From Zingiber officinale (taxonomy: Eukaryota > Streptophyta > Magnoliopsida > Zingiberales > Zingiberaceae), in NCBI RefSeq assembly GCF_018446385.1, contig NC_056000.1:75402688-75466687 (forward strand): DNA of 64,000 nucleotides, read 5' to 3'. This document shows, in pieces, positions 23,053 to 35,889 of this stretch (positions within the stretch are counted from its first letter, which is position 1; every line of letters starts with the position of its first letter). The translations under genes were made by a program, and so were the position numbers. Under the pieces are notes generated by a model, which had not been told where the DNA came from, made no database searches, and saw only the letters and a program-made list of their open reading frames with translations.

Positions 23053-25440
23053 TGTTGGAGTGTATACTGAAAGCCTAAGCTTTGTAAACATTCATTATGA
23101 ATAAAGAATCACATTTGGTCAAATTGTCTACATTTAGTTGTAGTTGTTCAATTAATTTATACTGTAGATAACATAGTATGTGGTGTCACATGCAGAAGAT
23201 GATGTTGTCAGTACCTTATAAATTATAAACAGTAGCTCACGACCAAAATAGAAAGGAACAAACCATTAGAAGGTCGTAGTGTAATTAGGTATCAGTTTAT
23301 CTTGACTGTATAATTACACTAGTACACTTAGAGTGTATTGAGTAGGACCATTTGAGGTCGTTTCTTTTATACTGACTTTATAAAGAAACAAAGACCTCGG
23401 TTATTATTGAAGTGTGTGCTCTTAATCCTGATATAATAACAAGCACATATATTTGATATTTATTTCTTTAATTTATCAATGGGTGAGATTTAGTTCGATG
23501 AATCAATAAGCCCGATAAGTTGGGAAATGGTATCACTTATAGTGTGTGTTGTTGATTATAGAAGGAAACTGTGTCCTAGAGATACTAGGTTGATAATGTC
23601 CCCAAGAGGAGCTCATAAGGATTGTCATGTTAAACCCTGCAGGTGGACTTAGTCCGACATGACGATAAGGTTGAGTGGTACTACTCTTGGACTTAGATAT
23701 TAATTAAATGAGTTGTCAGTAACTCACTTAATTAGTGGACATTCGATATCTTAAACACAGGGAGACTAACACACTCATAATAAGAAAGAGCCCAAAAATG
23801 TAATTTGGGATTGATGCGGTAGTTCAATGATAGTTCTCTAGTGGAATGAATTATCATTGATAAAATTAAGTTGTGTGTTCGAGGCGAACACGGGATGCTT
23901 AATTTTATCGGGAGACCAAAACCAATTCCTCCTCTCGGTCCCTATCGTAGCCTCTTAGTTATAGAGTTCTATACCCACCTATACCCACCTTCTATACCCA
24001 CCCAATAGGGGCCGACCAAGCTAGGGCCGGCCTAGGTATAAGATTGGGTGGCCGACCCTAGCTTGAACCCAAGCTAGTAGGGCCGGCCAAAATAAATTAA
24101 AAAGAATTTTAATTTTAATTTTTATTATGTGGAAGAAATAATTTATTAAAGAGAATTTAAATTAAATTATCTCTCTTGTAAAATTTACAAAAGATTAAAG
24201 AAAGAGATTAGATCTCTTTCCTTATTTGTAGATTGGTGAGATATTTTATTTTCTCTTTAAAAATTATTCACATGTTGTAAAATTGAAATTATAGAAATTT
24301 CTTTTATTAACCATGTAGAGATTTTTAAAGAGAAATTTTAATTTTAAAATTTCCGGAAACAAATTAGGAAGTTTTAATTGTTGATTGAAACTTGTCCAAT
24401 TTGTTCTCCAATGATGTGGCCGGCCAATGTAAATTTAATTGGGAAATTTTATTTTATTTTTCTCAATTAAATCATGTCAAGGAAATTGAGGAAATTTTAT
24501 TGTAATTAAATTTCCTAATTTGCCTAGGCCAAGGAATATAAAAGAAGGGGAGAGGGTGCCTTTATGAGACACAACATCTATTATTTCTCTCCCTCTTTTG
24601 TTCCTTGGTGTGGCCGGCCATCCTCTCCCTCTCTTCCTCTTGTGGTGGCCGAACCTCTCTCTTTCTCTTGGAGCTCTTGTGGTGGCCGGATACTACTTGA
24701 AGAAGAAGAAGAAGAAGGAGAGAAAGCTAGCATCTCTTGGAGCTTGGTTAGTATTTTGGTTTTTCTCCTTAGTGAAGTTTTTCCTTTGTGGCCGAACCTT
24801 GCTTGGAGGAGAAGAAGGTGGTTGGTGGTTTCTCATCTCGGTAGATCATTGCCCACACAACGTCCGAGGTTAGAAGAGGAATACGGTAGAAGATCAAGAG
24901 GTTTTTCTGCAAGGTATAACTAGTAATTTTTATTTCCGCATTATGCTAGTTATTTATGGAAATAATACCAAATACAAGAGGCTTACGTTCTAGAATTTCG
25001 AATATGTTTTTTCGATGCTGTGTTCTTTTGTTTTTTCTTTTCCTTGTGATTTGATTGTTCTTTTTGGTTAACCTAAAGTTATTTTAGGAAATTAAATATT
25101 AGCTTTCTATAAAAGGTTTTGTCTAGTCGGTGGTGGTTGCTCCTATATCCAAGAAGGCCATGTGCCTCGCCACGTCAGTACTGGGAACCAATTATGGAAA
25201 TTAATATTTAATGGAATTAATAACTTAAGGAGACTTGGGTCGAACGTGTAAAGTTCCGCAGGAGTTCCAAGTCAAAACCTAAAAGAACAAATAGATTAAG
25301 TTTTGGATCAAACGTGTTAAGTTCCGCAGGCGATCCAAAATTTAATTTAAAAGAACACATGGTAGCTAGGAAAAGGTTCAGACCTTTGTACAAAATTTTT
25401 GTACAGTGGAACCTATAGGTTTTCCGAGTAGCAAGCAACA
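23053..25440 (+). repeat. 5' LTR of the 9.75-kb Copia element
   Basis: 2,388 bp, beginning TGTTGGAG and ending CAACA. It carries a TATA box TATAAAAG at 24537-24544, so transcription should start near 24565. Open frames after that point lie in the R-U5 and leader region and are shared by all Copia LTRs here. Confidence 0.93.
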
Positions 25441-28400
25441 ATTGGTATCAGAGCTAGGGTTTTGCCTCTGTGTATTTGGTATTAGTTTAATTATGCACAT
25501 GTCATACATAATTTAGGCAGGATAATAGTAGGATATGCTAACTTTGTGGATGCAGGATCCAACTATTATGGCTTTTAGTTATTATGTGTGTGATTTGACC
25601 CTTGGGCATGTCAAGGGCATTTATATGTGTGTGCATGATTGTATTAAAATGCAGCAGGAGCTGTATTTAGTTTTATTAGGATTTCATTTTTGATCTAGAT
25701 ATATGTACATTCCTTTTATGGAATATAGGATCAAAATGTAAAATTCTATTTATGTCGCGGATCGAATCTTGCAAAGCGTGGAACCTTCTAAGGACCAGAG
25801 GCACAGCGGAACTAGGAGCAAGATGGATGCGACAGCGAGACCCGGTGGCGGTGGCCAAATATGGCAGCAGCTTGGGATGACAACACACGGAGGACAACTA
25901 GAGAAAAAAGCCATAATAGTTGAAAATTAGATTTTCTATTTATTGCTTTTATATTGTGCTGTGTGTATGTGTTAGTTTACATGCTTAGTAGGCTAGCATA
26001 GTTAAAATTCCTCATTTATAAATAACTAAGTGGGAGAGAGATTTTTAAATAAATCCCATGGTCTCCATTACTGGTTTGTAAGTGATGCAAACAAGCTTGC
26101 GCGTTGTCTCTGAGTGCCTTCCTCCATAACGGATGAGCTTGTTTGTGGATCACTAGAACAGACTTCCATTTTTGGATGACTATAGGAAGTTAATTAAGAG
26201 CGTGTGATCTTCCCCAACGGAAGGGGCATAATCTTATTAATGGACTTAGTGTCAAGTAATGGTATACACTTAGACACATCTAATAGTATCCTCCCCATCG
26301 GAGTCACTGCTATTATTTGTGTGACCAAAAGACACCAACTATTAATTTTATTTGTCAAAAAGTTAGGTTGACAAGATAATAAAATTAATGGGATAAAACC
26401 CTCCTTTTACAAATGTTGAATTTGTATACGTCCACACTAACGTGGCATACAAAATTCACGGTGTTTTGAGGTGTTGGTTAATTTAAAATAGTATTGTTTG
26501 AGGAATCAATATTATTCTAAATTTAGAGTTCTGACCAAAAGTTATTTGTGATTCTTAGGATGACTTTCAACCCCCCGTCCATCATACTTCAACAGAATAG
26601 ACTTATTGGACCAAACTACATAGATTGGAAAAGAAACCTGGACATTGTCTATAAATTTATACTGACCGAAATTGTCCTGATGCACCCATCGGTGAATCTA
26701 CCCAAGAGGAGATTGAATATCATAGGAAATGGGTAAAGCAGATGAGATGGCGGTGTTACATTTTGGCTTCAATGTCAAATGTATTGCAACATCAGCATCA
26801 AGATTTACCAACAGCCTATGATATTATGAACAATCTCAAGGAACTCTTTGGTCATCAGGATAGGGCTTCTAGGCAAGAAGCCATGAGAAAGATAATGACA
26901 GCCACCATGCAAGAGGGTACTCCTGTGAGGGATCATATCCTAAAGATGATGGCTTATCTAAATGAGATACAGATCCTTGGAGGAGAAATTGATGGGGAAA
27001 CCCAGATCGATATGATCCTCCAAACGCTACCTAGAAGTTTTGAGCGATTCGCCTGAACTATAATATGAATAAGAGGGTTTATTCATTAGCGGAACTACTG
27101 ACAGAACTTCAAGCAGCAGAAGGATTATTTCGTCACAATGCTCAAATTCACTATGCTGAAAATGGTTCTACTTCTAAATCGAAAGGAAAGAAGAAGAAGA
27201 AACAAGCTGGTTCAGCAAAGAAAGTGAATAAATCTCAGAGTACGGGATTTAAAGCTGGAATGAAGAAGCCGAAGGGCAAGTGCTTCATCTGTAAGCAGGC
27301 AGGACATTGGAAGGCGGACTGTCCTCGTAGAAACCAAAACAAAGGTATATCTCATACTCTAGTTGTTGAAACATGTTTAGCGGTGTTATCTACCAGCACC
27401 TGGTGTGTAGATACGGGAGCCACTGATCATGTCTGCAATTCCCTGCAGGGGTTCCAGGAAACCCGACGACTATCTGAAGGAGAGATTACCGTCTACATGG
27501 GCAATGCTACTAAGGTGGCAGCTGTTGCAGTGGGAGACGTCTACTTATCTTTTAGTAGAAATAGAAATTTGATTTTAAGAAATTGTCTTTATGTACCCAG
27601 TTTTAGAAAGAATTTAATTTCAGTTTCTAAACTGTTTTTAGATGGATATTCAGTTTCTTTCAGTAACGATGTAGTTATTAAAAGAAATAAAGTGATTATC
27701 TGTTCTGGTGCATTAGTTGACAATTTGTATACTTTAAATCCAATTTCTTCCACAAAGTAAAACATGGAAATTTATAACTCATCTTCTAACTCAAATAAGA
27801 GAAAAGAACCTTCGGAAATGAACCATGCATATCTTTGGCATCTAACTCTTGGTCATATTAACTTAAGTAGGATTCAGAGGCTTATAGCCGATGGACTTTT
27901 GAGTTCATTTGAGTTGGAAAATTTTCCAACTTGTGAATCTTGCTTGGAAGGTAAAATGACCAAGAGGCCGTTCAAGGCCAAGGGGTATAGAGCCAAAGAA
28001 GTGTTAGAGTTGGTTCACTCTGATTTGTGTGGTCCTATGTCTCCCGGGGCAAGAGGAGGTTTTGAATATTTTGTCTCTTTCATGGGCGATTATTCAAGAT
28101 ATGGATACATTTACCTAATCGCCGCGAAGTCCGAATGCTTTGATAAGTTCAAAGAATACAAGGCGATGTGGAGAAGCGATTAGGTAAAAGTATCAAGACA
28201 CTACTGATCGGATCGTGGTGGCGAATACCTCTTAGGAGAGTTTAGGAATTACTTATCGAGGCCGGATTCAATCCCAATTGTCTGCACCTGGAACACCCCA
28301 AGAATGGTATAGCAGAGCGAAGGAATAGGACTCTTATGGAGATGGTTAGATCAATGATGAGTTATTCAGAATTACCAAATTCGTTTTGGAAACAGCAGTA

Positions 28401-30457
28401 TACGTTCTGAACTTAGTACCTTCTAAATCAGTTTCTTCTACTCCCATAGAATTGTGGAATGGGCGAAAGCCCAGTCTAAGACATATTCGGATTTGGGGTA
28501 GTCCAGCACATGTGCTGAAACCAGATGCTGATAAGTTAGAATCCCGTACAGAAGTTCGCGTGTTTGTAGGATATCCCAAAGGAACGAAAGGTGGTTTATT
28601 TTATAGTCCTAAAGATCAGAAGGTCATTGTTAGCACCAATGCCCAGTTTTTAGAAGAAGACTATATAATGGATCATAAGCCCAGTAGCAAAGTTGTTTTA
28701 GAAGAACTTAGAGAGGACATGTCTACTTCAGTACCAACAGTACAAGATGAAGTACCACAAGAGACTGCAACACGTGTCACACATGATACACAACCACAGA
28801 TAGTGCCTCGTCGTAGTGGGAGGGTTGTAAGGTAGCTTGAAAGATTCATGTTTTTGGGAGAGTCTTCGGACTTGATCCCGGGTAAACATGAACCTGATCC
28901 ACGAACATACGACGAAGCACTCCAAGATATAGATGCAGCATCTTGGCAAAAGGCAATGAATTCTGAAATAAAGTCTATGTACTCTAATAAGGTCTAGGAG
29001 CTTGTAGAACCACCTGATGGTGTAAAAGCCGTTGGATGCAAATGGATCTACAAAAGGAAAAGAGGGACAGACGGGAAGGTAGAGACCTTCAAAGCTAGGC
29101 TTGTTGCGAAAGGGTACACTCCGAAAGAGGGAATCGATTATGAGGAGACTTTTTCACCGGTAGCCATGCTTAAGTCTATCCGGATACTCTTATCTATTGC
29201 TGCTCATATGGATTATGAGATTTGGCAAATGAATGTCAAGACAGCTTTCCTTAATGGAAGTCTTGAAGAGAACATTCATATGAAGCAACCAGAAGGGTTC
29301 ATTGAAAAAGGCAAAGAGCATCTAGTGTGCAAGCTAAATCGGTCCATTTATGGACTGAAGCAAGCTTCAAGGTCTTGGAACATCCGGTTTAATGAAGTAA
29401 TCCACTCGTATGGATTTATTCAGTGTCCGGATGAGTCTTGTGTATACAAGAAGTGTAACGGAAACGTGGTGGTATTTCTTGTACTATACGTAGATGATAT
29501 TTTGTTAATTGGCAACAATGTCAAGGTATTATCAGACGTAAGGGTATGGTTGTCCAAACAATTTAATATGAAGGACTTAGGAGATTGTGCACACATTCTT
29601 GGGATCAAAGTTATAAGGGATCGTAAGAAAAGAATGTTGTGTCTGTCCCAAGCTTCATATATAGATACAATCCTTGCTCGTTTTAGCATGCAGGATTCCA
29701 AGAAAGGTTTCTTACCTTTTAGACATGGAGTAGCTCTATCTAAAGAGATGTCTCCAAAGACGTCAAAAGAGATAGAGGACATGAAAGCAGTTCCTTATGC
29801 TTGGTGTAGGAAGCCTAATGTATGCAATGTTATATACGAGACACGATATCATTTTGGTGGGCATGGTCGTAGATATCGAGTAACCTGGACAAGGACATTG
29901 GATGCGGTAAAGCATATATTAAAGTACCGAGAAGGACAAGAGATTATATGCTAGTTTACCAAGCGGACGATCTTGTGGGTTACATGGATTGATTTCCAAT
30001 CCGATAGGGATAACAGTAAGTCTACATCGGGCTATGTGTTTACTTTAGGAGGTGGAGCCATTTCATGGAGGAGTGTTAAGCGGAATGCGTTTTGGACTCA
30101 ACCATGGAAGCGTATGTAGCGACCAGAGGCTAAAGAAGCGATGGCTCAGGGAACTTTCTAATGAACTTAGATGTGATTCTGGTTTGCCCAAAATTATCAC
30201 AATTTATTGTGATAATAGTGGTCTAGTTTCAAACTCGAAGGAACCACGAGCTCATAAGGCAAGTAAACATATAGGGCGCAAGTACCCGATACGAGATATC
30301 GTGAGCGAGGAGAAGTTGTCATCGCCAAGATTGCATCAGATAACCTGGCGATCCTTTCACTAAGGCCCTTCAAAGCTTTTGATCGGCATGTGGAGGAATG
30401 AGAATCGGATGTATGGTAGAAGATATGGCGACTTAGTCATTAGTATAAGTGGGAGAT

Positions 30458-32803
30458 TGTTGGAGTGTATACTGAAAGCCTACGATTTGTACTAATTCCT
30501 CATGAATAAAGCATAACATTTGGTCAACTTGTCTAACTTTAGTTGTAGTTGTTCAATTAATTTATCTTGTAGATAACATAGTATGTGGTGTCACATGCAG
30601 AAGATGATGTTGTCAGTACCTTATAAATTATAAACAGTAGCTCACGACCAAAATGGAAAGGAACAAACCATTAGAAGGTCGTAGTGTAATTATGTATCAG
30701 TTTATCTTGACTGTATAATTACACTAGTACACTTAGAGTGTATTGAGTAGGACCATTTGAGGTCGTTTCTTTTATACTGACTTTATAAAGAAACAAAGAC
30801 CTCGGTTATTATGAAAGTGTGTGCTCTTAATCCTGATATAATAACAAGCACATATATTTGATATTTATTTCTTTAATTTATCAATGGGTGAGATTTAGTT
30901 CGATGAATCAATAAGCCCGATAAGTTGGGAAATGGTATCACTTATAGTGTGTGTTGATGATTATAGAAGGAAACTGTGTCCTAGAGATACTAGGTTGATA
31001 ATGTCCCCAAGAGGAGCTCATAAGGATTGTCATGTTAAACCCTGCAGGTGGACTTAGTCCGACATGACGATAAGGTTGAGTGGTACTACTCTTGGACTTA
31101 GATATTAATTAAATGAGTTGTCAGTAACTCACTTAATTAGTGGACATTCGATATCTTAAACACAGGGAGACTAACACACTCATAATAAGAAGGAGCCCAA
31201 AATATAATTTGGGATTGGTGCGGTAGTTCAATGATAGTTCTCTAGTGGAATGAATTATCATTGATAAAATTAAGTTAGTGTTCGAACACGGGATGTAATT
31301 TTATCGGAGACCAAAACCAATTCCTCCTCTCGGTCCCTATCGTAGCCTCTTAGTTATAGAGTTCTATACCCACCTTCTATACCCACCCAATAGGGGCCGA
31401 CCAAGCTAGCTTGACAAGCTAGGGCCGCCTAGGTATAAGATTGGGGTGGCCCTAGCTGAACCCAAGCTAGTAGGGGCCGGCCAAAATAAATTAAAAAGAA
31501 TTTTAATTTTAATTTTTTTATTATGTGGAAGAAATAATTTATTAAAGAGAATTTAAATTAAATTATCTCTCTTGTAAAATTTACAAAAGATTAAAGAAAG
31601 AGATTAGATCTCTTTCCTTATTTGTAGATTGGTGAGATATTTTATTTTCTCTTTAAAATTATTCACATGTTGTAAAATTAAAATTATAGAAATTTCTTTT
31701 ATTAACCATGTAGAGATTTTTAAAGAGAAATTTTAATTTTAAAATTTCCGGAAACAAATTAGGAAGTTTTAATTGTTGATTGAAACTTGTCCAATTTGTT
31801 CTCCAATGATGTGGCCGGCCAATGTAAATTTAATTGGGAAATTTTATTTTATTTTTCTCAATTAAATCATGTCAAGGAAATTGAGGAAATTTTATTGTAA
31901 TTAAATTTCCTAATTTGCCTAGGCCAAGGAATATAAAAGAAGGGGAGAGGGTGCCCTTTTCCTTGGTGTTGTGGCCGACCATCATCCTCTCCCTCTCTTC
32001 CTCTTGTGGTGGCCGAATACTTCATCTCTCTTGGAGTTCTTGTGGTGGCCGGATACTACTTGGAGAAGAAGAAGAAGAAGGAGAGAAAGCTAGCATCTCT
32101 TGGAGCTTGGTTAGTATTTTGGTTTTTCTCCTTGGTGAAGTTTTTCCTTTGTGGCCGAACCTTGCTTGGAGGAGAAGAAGGTGGTTGGTGGTTTCTCATC
32201 TCGGTAGATCGTTGTCCACACAACGTCCGAGGTTAGAAGAGGAATACGGTAGAAGATCAAGAGGTTTTTCTATAAGGTATAACTAGTAATTTTTATTTCC
32301 GCATCATGCTAGTTATTTATGGAAATAATACCAAATACAAGAGGCTTACGTTCTAGAATTTCGAATATGTTTTTTCGATGCTATGTTCTTTTGTTTTTTC
32401 TTTTCCTTGTGATTTGATTGTTCTTTTTGGTTAACCTAAAGTTATTTTAGGAAATTAAATATTAGCTTTCTATAAAAGGTTTTGTCTAGTCGGTGGTGGT
32501 TGCTCCCATATCCAAGAAGGCCATGTGCCTCGCCACGTCAGTACTGGGAACCAATTATGGAAATTAATATTTAATGGAATTAATAACTTAAGGAGACTTG
32601 GGTCGAACGTGTAAAGTTCCGCAGGAGATCCAAGTCAAAACCTAAAAGAACAAATAGATTAAGTTTTGGATCAAACGTGTTAAGTTCCGCAGGCGATCCA
32701 AAATTTAATTTAAAAGAACACATGATAGCTAGGAAAAGGTTCAGACCTTTGTACAAAATTTTTGTACAGTGGAACCTATAGGTTTTCCGAGTAGCAACCA
32801 ACA
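30458..32803 (+). repeat. 3' LTR of the 9.75-kb Copia element
   Basis: 2,346 bp with the same termini as the 5' LTR. Much of it is nearly identical to the 5' LTR. Differences are concentrated in the first ~100 bases and in one patch in the middle rather than spread evenly. Confidence 0.93.
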
Positions 32804-33230
32804 CTGGCTGACTGTATGCTGAGAGACTTGCAAGGAGAAGTGAGGAGTTGAATCCCGTATGCCCAGTCGGCTATAGGGTCGGCCGGGTGTATGTTAAAAT
32901 ACTTGCAAATGAGAAGTGGGAAGCTAAGTCTCATATGTCCGACCTGCTCCATGACCCGACAGGTTCTATGCTGAGAGACTTACAAGGAGAAGTGGAGAGT
33001 TGAGCCCCGTATGCCCGGCTGGCTATAGGGCCACCCGGGTGTATGCTGAGAAACTTACATAGGAGAAGTAGGGAGCTAAGCCCTATATGTTCAGTCGATT
33101 GTATCCTGAGAGACTTACAGAGGGGTGATGCATTCAGATACATATACTTGAACTTTGATTGTCACCTCATTTTGACTATCGACCCACATTACTTTCAGGG
33201 TCACTCACAACATGTCGTATCACAAGTCTC

Positions 33231-33601
33231 CCCTTCAAGTCTAGTTGAATGAGGTGCAAGTCCGACTGACTAGATAGCCTATCGCAAAGGATGAATCACT
33301 CTCGACCACAAAATTTAGATCGTTGAGCCCGTCGCATAACATTGAACGAGTAGTTGTGGTGAGACTGAGCAAGCGACGATAACGGTGTCGAGCGAGTAAT
33401 GAAAATGATGCCAAGCGGGCGGTGGCGATACGTGAGGAATGGTGAGCAGATGGTGATATATAAGTGCTAAGCCGAAGACGATTTGTTGATGAGTTTCGAT
33501 CAATTGAGAACTCTACACAAGTGAGTTGATGCTGAGGATCATGCCCAAGTGAGTTAGCGCTAGGAATCATGCCCAAGTGAATAATTCCCGTGAATTATGC
33601 A
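33231..33601. other. Unassigned non-coding stretch
   Basis: No gene. It contains a short duplicated phrase 'catgcccaagtgagtta' near 33540-33580 and leads straight into the 58-bp array. Likely part of the same old retroelement block. Confidence 0.4.
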
Positions 33602-34870
33602 CGCTTATAATTTGGTCAAGCAAAGTGAGAGTCTGGGACATAAGCGTGAGGGCAAACTTGCTTATAACTCGACCGGACGGTACGAGAGTCTGGGACAAAG
33701 GCGTGAGGGCAGGTTTGCTTATAACTCGGTCGAGTAGCATGAAAATCTAGGATATAGGCGTGAGGGCAAACTCACTTATAACTCGGCTATATGGTGAAAG
33801 AGTTTGAGACTTAGGCATAAGGGCATGCTCGCTTATAACTTGGTCGGGCGGCGCAAGAGTCTAGGACATAAGCGCGAGGGCAAGCCCGCTTATAACTTGG
33901 TCGGGTAGCATAAGAGTTTGGATATAGGCGTGAGGGCAAACTCGCTTAAAACTCGGTCAAGCGGCATGAGAGTTTGAGAAATAGGCATGAGGGCAAACTA
34001 GTTTATAACTTGGCCGAAATGCGTGAGAGTCTGGGACATTAATACAAGGCCATGCTCGCTTATAACTAGACTAGGTAGCATGAGAATCTAGGACATAGGC
34101 ACGAGGGAAGGCTCACTTATAGCTCGGTCGAGTGGCTCGAGAGTCTGGGATATTGGCACCAGGGAAAACTCACTATAACTCACCCGGGCGACACGAGAGT
34201 CTGAGACATAGGCACGAAGGTATGCTTGCTTATAACCCGACCAGGCAACGTGAGAGTCTAGGACATTGGCATGAGGGCAAGCTTGCTTATAACTTGATCG
34301 GGCGGCGTGAGAGTTTGGGACATTGATTCGAGAGCAGACTCGCTTATAACTCGCAGCTAGGGTGAGAGTCTGGAATGACCGACTAGATGGTCGTTGGGCA
34401 CAAGAGCCTTATTCGTTTATAACTTGCAGTTGGGGTGAGAGTCTGGGATGGTCGACCGAATGATTGTCGGGCACGAGAGTCTTGCTCGCTTATAACTTGC
34501 AACTGGGGCGAGAGTCTAGGATGGCCGACTGGATAGTTGTTGGGCACAAAAGTCTTGCTCGCTTATAACTCACAACTGGAACGAGAGTCTGTGATGGATG
34601 GCTGGATGGTCGTTGGGTGTGAGAGCATTCCTCGCTTATAACTCGTAGCTGGGATGAGAGTCTAGGATGACCGACCGGATGGTCGTTAGGCGAGAGAGCC
34701 TTGCTCGTTTATAACTTACAGCTGGGGCGAGAGTTTGGGAGGATCGATCGGATGGTCGTTAGGTGCGAGAGCTTTGCTCGCTTATAACTTGTAGTTGGGG
34801 AGAGAGTATGGGATGACTAATCGGATGGTCGTTGGGTGTGAGAATCTTGCTTGCTTATAACTCGCAGTCA
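33602..34870. repeat. Tandem array with two unit classes (~58 bp, then ~73 bp)
   Basis: From 33602 to about 34340 the unit is ~58 bp ('gcttataactcggtcgggcg' plus 'gagagtctgggacataggcg'), ~12 copies. From about 34341 to 34870 the unit is ~73 bp ('gcttataactcgcagctggg' plus 'gatggtcgttgggc'), ~7 copies. Both classes share the cttataact...gagagtctgg core with the 77-bp array at 1752-3716. The 73- and 77-bp units also share a 'gatggtcg' segment that the 58-bp unit lacks. Confidence 0.9.
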
Positions 34871-35099
34871 GAATTTGTTAACTAAGAATTGCTAATTGAT
34901 ATTGATAAAGCTTTTAAACACTATTGATTGAACTGTTGAACGATCGATTTAAGCTTAAGTTAATTTTGATAGGAATTTCTTGGAGTTGGTTAGCCACTAT
35001 CACTTAAATTTCCATAAATAATTTGACCTTTCTTATTCTGACTATAATGAGAATATAGTTGACCATTGATTTAAAATTTACCTTTTTATGGGCCGAGTT

Positions 35100-35580
35100 T
35101 CCATATAGAAATACCGATCATATAGCCATTTAAAGATACCAACCGAGTAGCCATTTGGAGATATCGGTCATGTGGTCATTTGGAGATACTGGCCAAGTGG
35201 CCATTTAGAATATCGACAGTGTGACTATTTGGAGATACTAGCCAAGTGGTCATTTAGAAATATTGACCGTGTCACCATTTGGAGATATGAGTCGAGTGAT
35301 CATTTAGAAATACCAATCATGTGGTCGTTCGGAGATACTAGCCAAGTGACCATTTAGAAATACCAACCATGTGGTCATTTGAATATACTAGTCAAGTGGC
35401 CATTTAGAAATACCAACCGTGTGACCATTTAGAGATATTGGCCAAGTGACCATTTAGAAATATCGATAGTGTGGCCATTTGGAGCTACCGGTCGTGTGGT
35501 CATTTGGAGCTACCGATCGTATGGCCATTTGGAGATACTGGCCGAGTGGCCATTTAGAAATAACAACCGTTTAGTGGCCA
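35100..35580. repeat. Tandem array of 25-bp units (~19 copies) in alternating types
   Basis: Units read 'gtggccatttggagatactg' plus 'gccaa', alternating with 'gtggccatttagaaatacca' plus 'accgt', so many copies pair as ~50-bp dimers. The sequence is degenerate and non-coding; open frames through it only reflect the periodic sequence. Confidence 0.9.
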
Positions 35581-35889
35581 TTGATAGAAGAATGTCCTAC
35601 CTGATAAGTATAAAGATATAGTTTAAATTTAAAATCTAAAATTCAAGTTTTAAACTTATCTGTTGAGATGACTTGAGCAGAAACCTCAAGTTACTAGGCA
35701 TGACGAATGAGCTGCTCAGGACAATTGAACTGTCATTTAGAGCTTGGATGAATATGCTCAGGTTTAAATTTAATTTCATGTTTGATGGGGGTTGTCGATC
35801 GGATCAAATTGTACTATGCTGTGAAATATTTGTCCCAATTTCTCAATTCCCAATATTCACGGAGTCGGGGAGAGATTAGGAAATTCCAG

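Larger units (their letters stand above)
23053..32803 (+). mobile_element. Ty1/Copia LTR retrotransposon, full structure, 9.75 kb
   Basis: The structure is complete: 5' LTR 23053-25440, primer site TGGTATCAGAGC (initiator-Met tRNA) at 25443-25454, coding interior, polypurine tract 'agtgggagat' ending at 30457, and 3' LTR 30458-32803. A perfect 5-bp target duplication CTGGC flanks it (23048-23052, 32804-32808). Domain order is Gag with a CCHC zinc knuckle (~26550-27320), protease with the DTGA motif (~27400), integrase with HHCC finger and core (~27790-28840), reverse transcriptase with YVDD (~29020-29800) and RNase H (~30050-30360). This order is diagnostic of Copia. The coding region is broken, with roughly half a dozen or more breaks. 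The LTRs differ modestly, so it is young to middle-aged. It sits in copy 3 of the LTR-like unit. Confidence 0.96.

Noticed and set aside
24564-24923. Gene in the LTR (and the matching frames near 32000, 43700 and 49450)
   Set aside because: The frames recur because the LTRs are copies; they follow the LTR's own TATA box and have no domain.
26548-30363. Host gene encoding a zinc-knuckle or reverse-transcriptase protein
   Set aside because: It lies between LTRs with a primer site, polypurine tract and target duplication, so it is retroelement sequence.
35100-35580. CRISPR-like array of regular short repeats
   Set aside because: There are no unique spacers, units are contiguous and degenerate, and the genome is a plant's.
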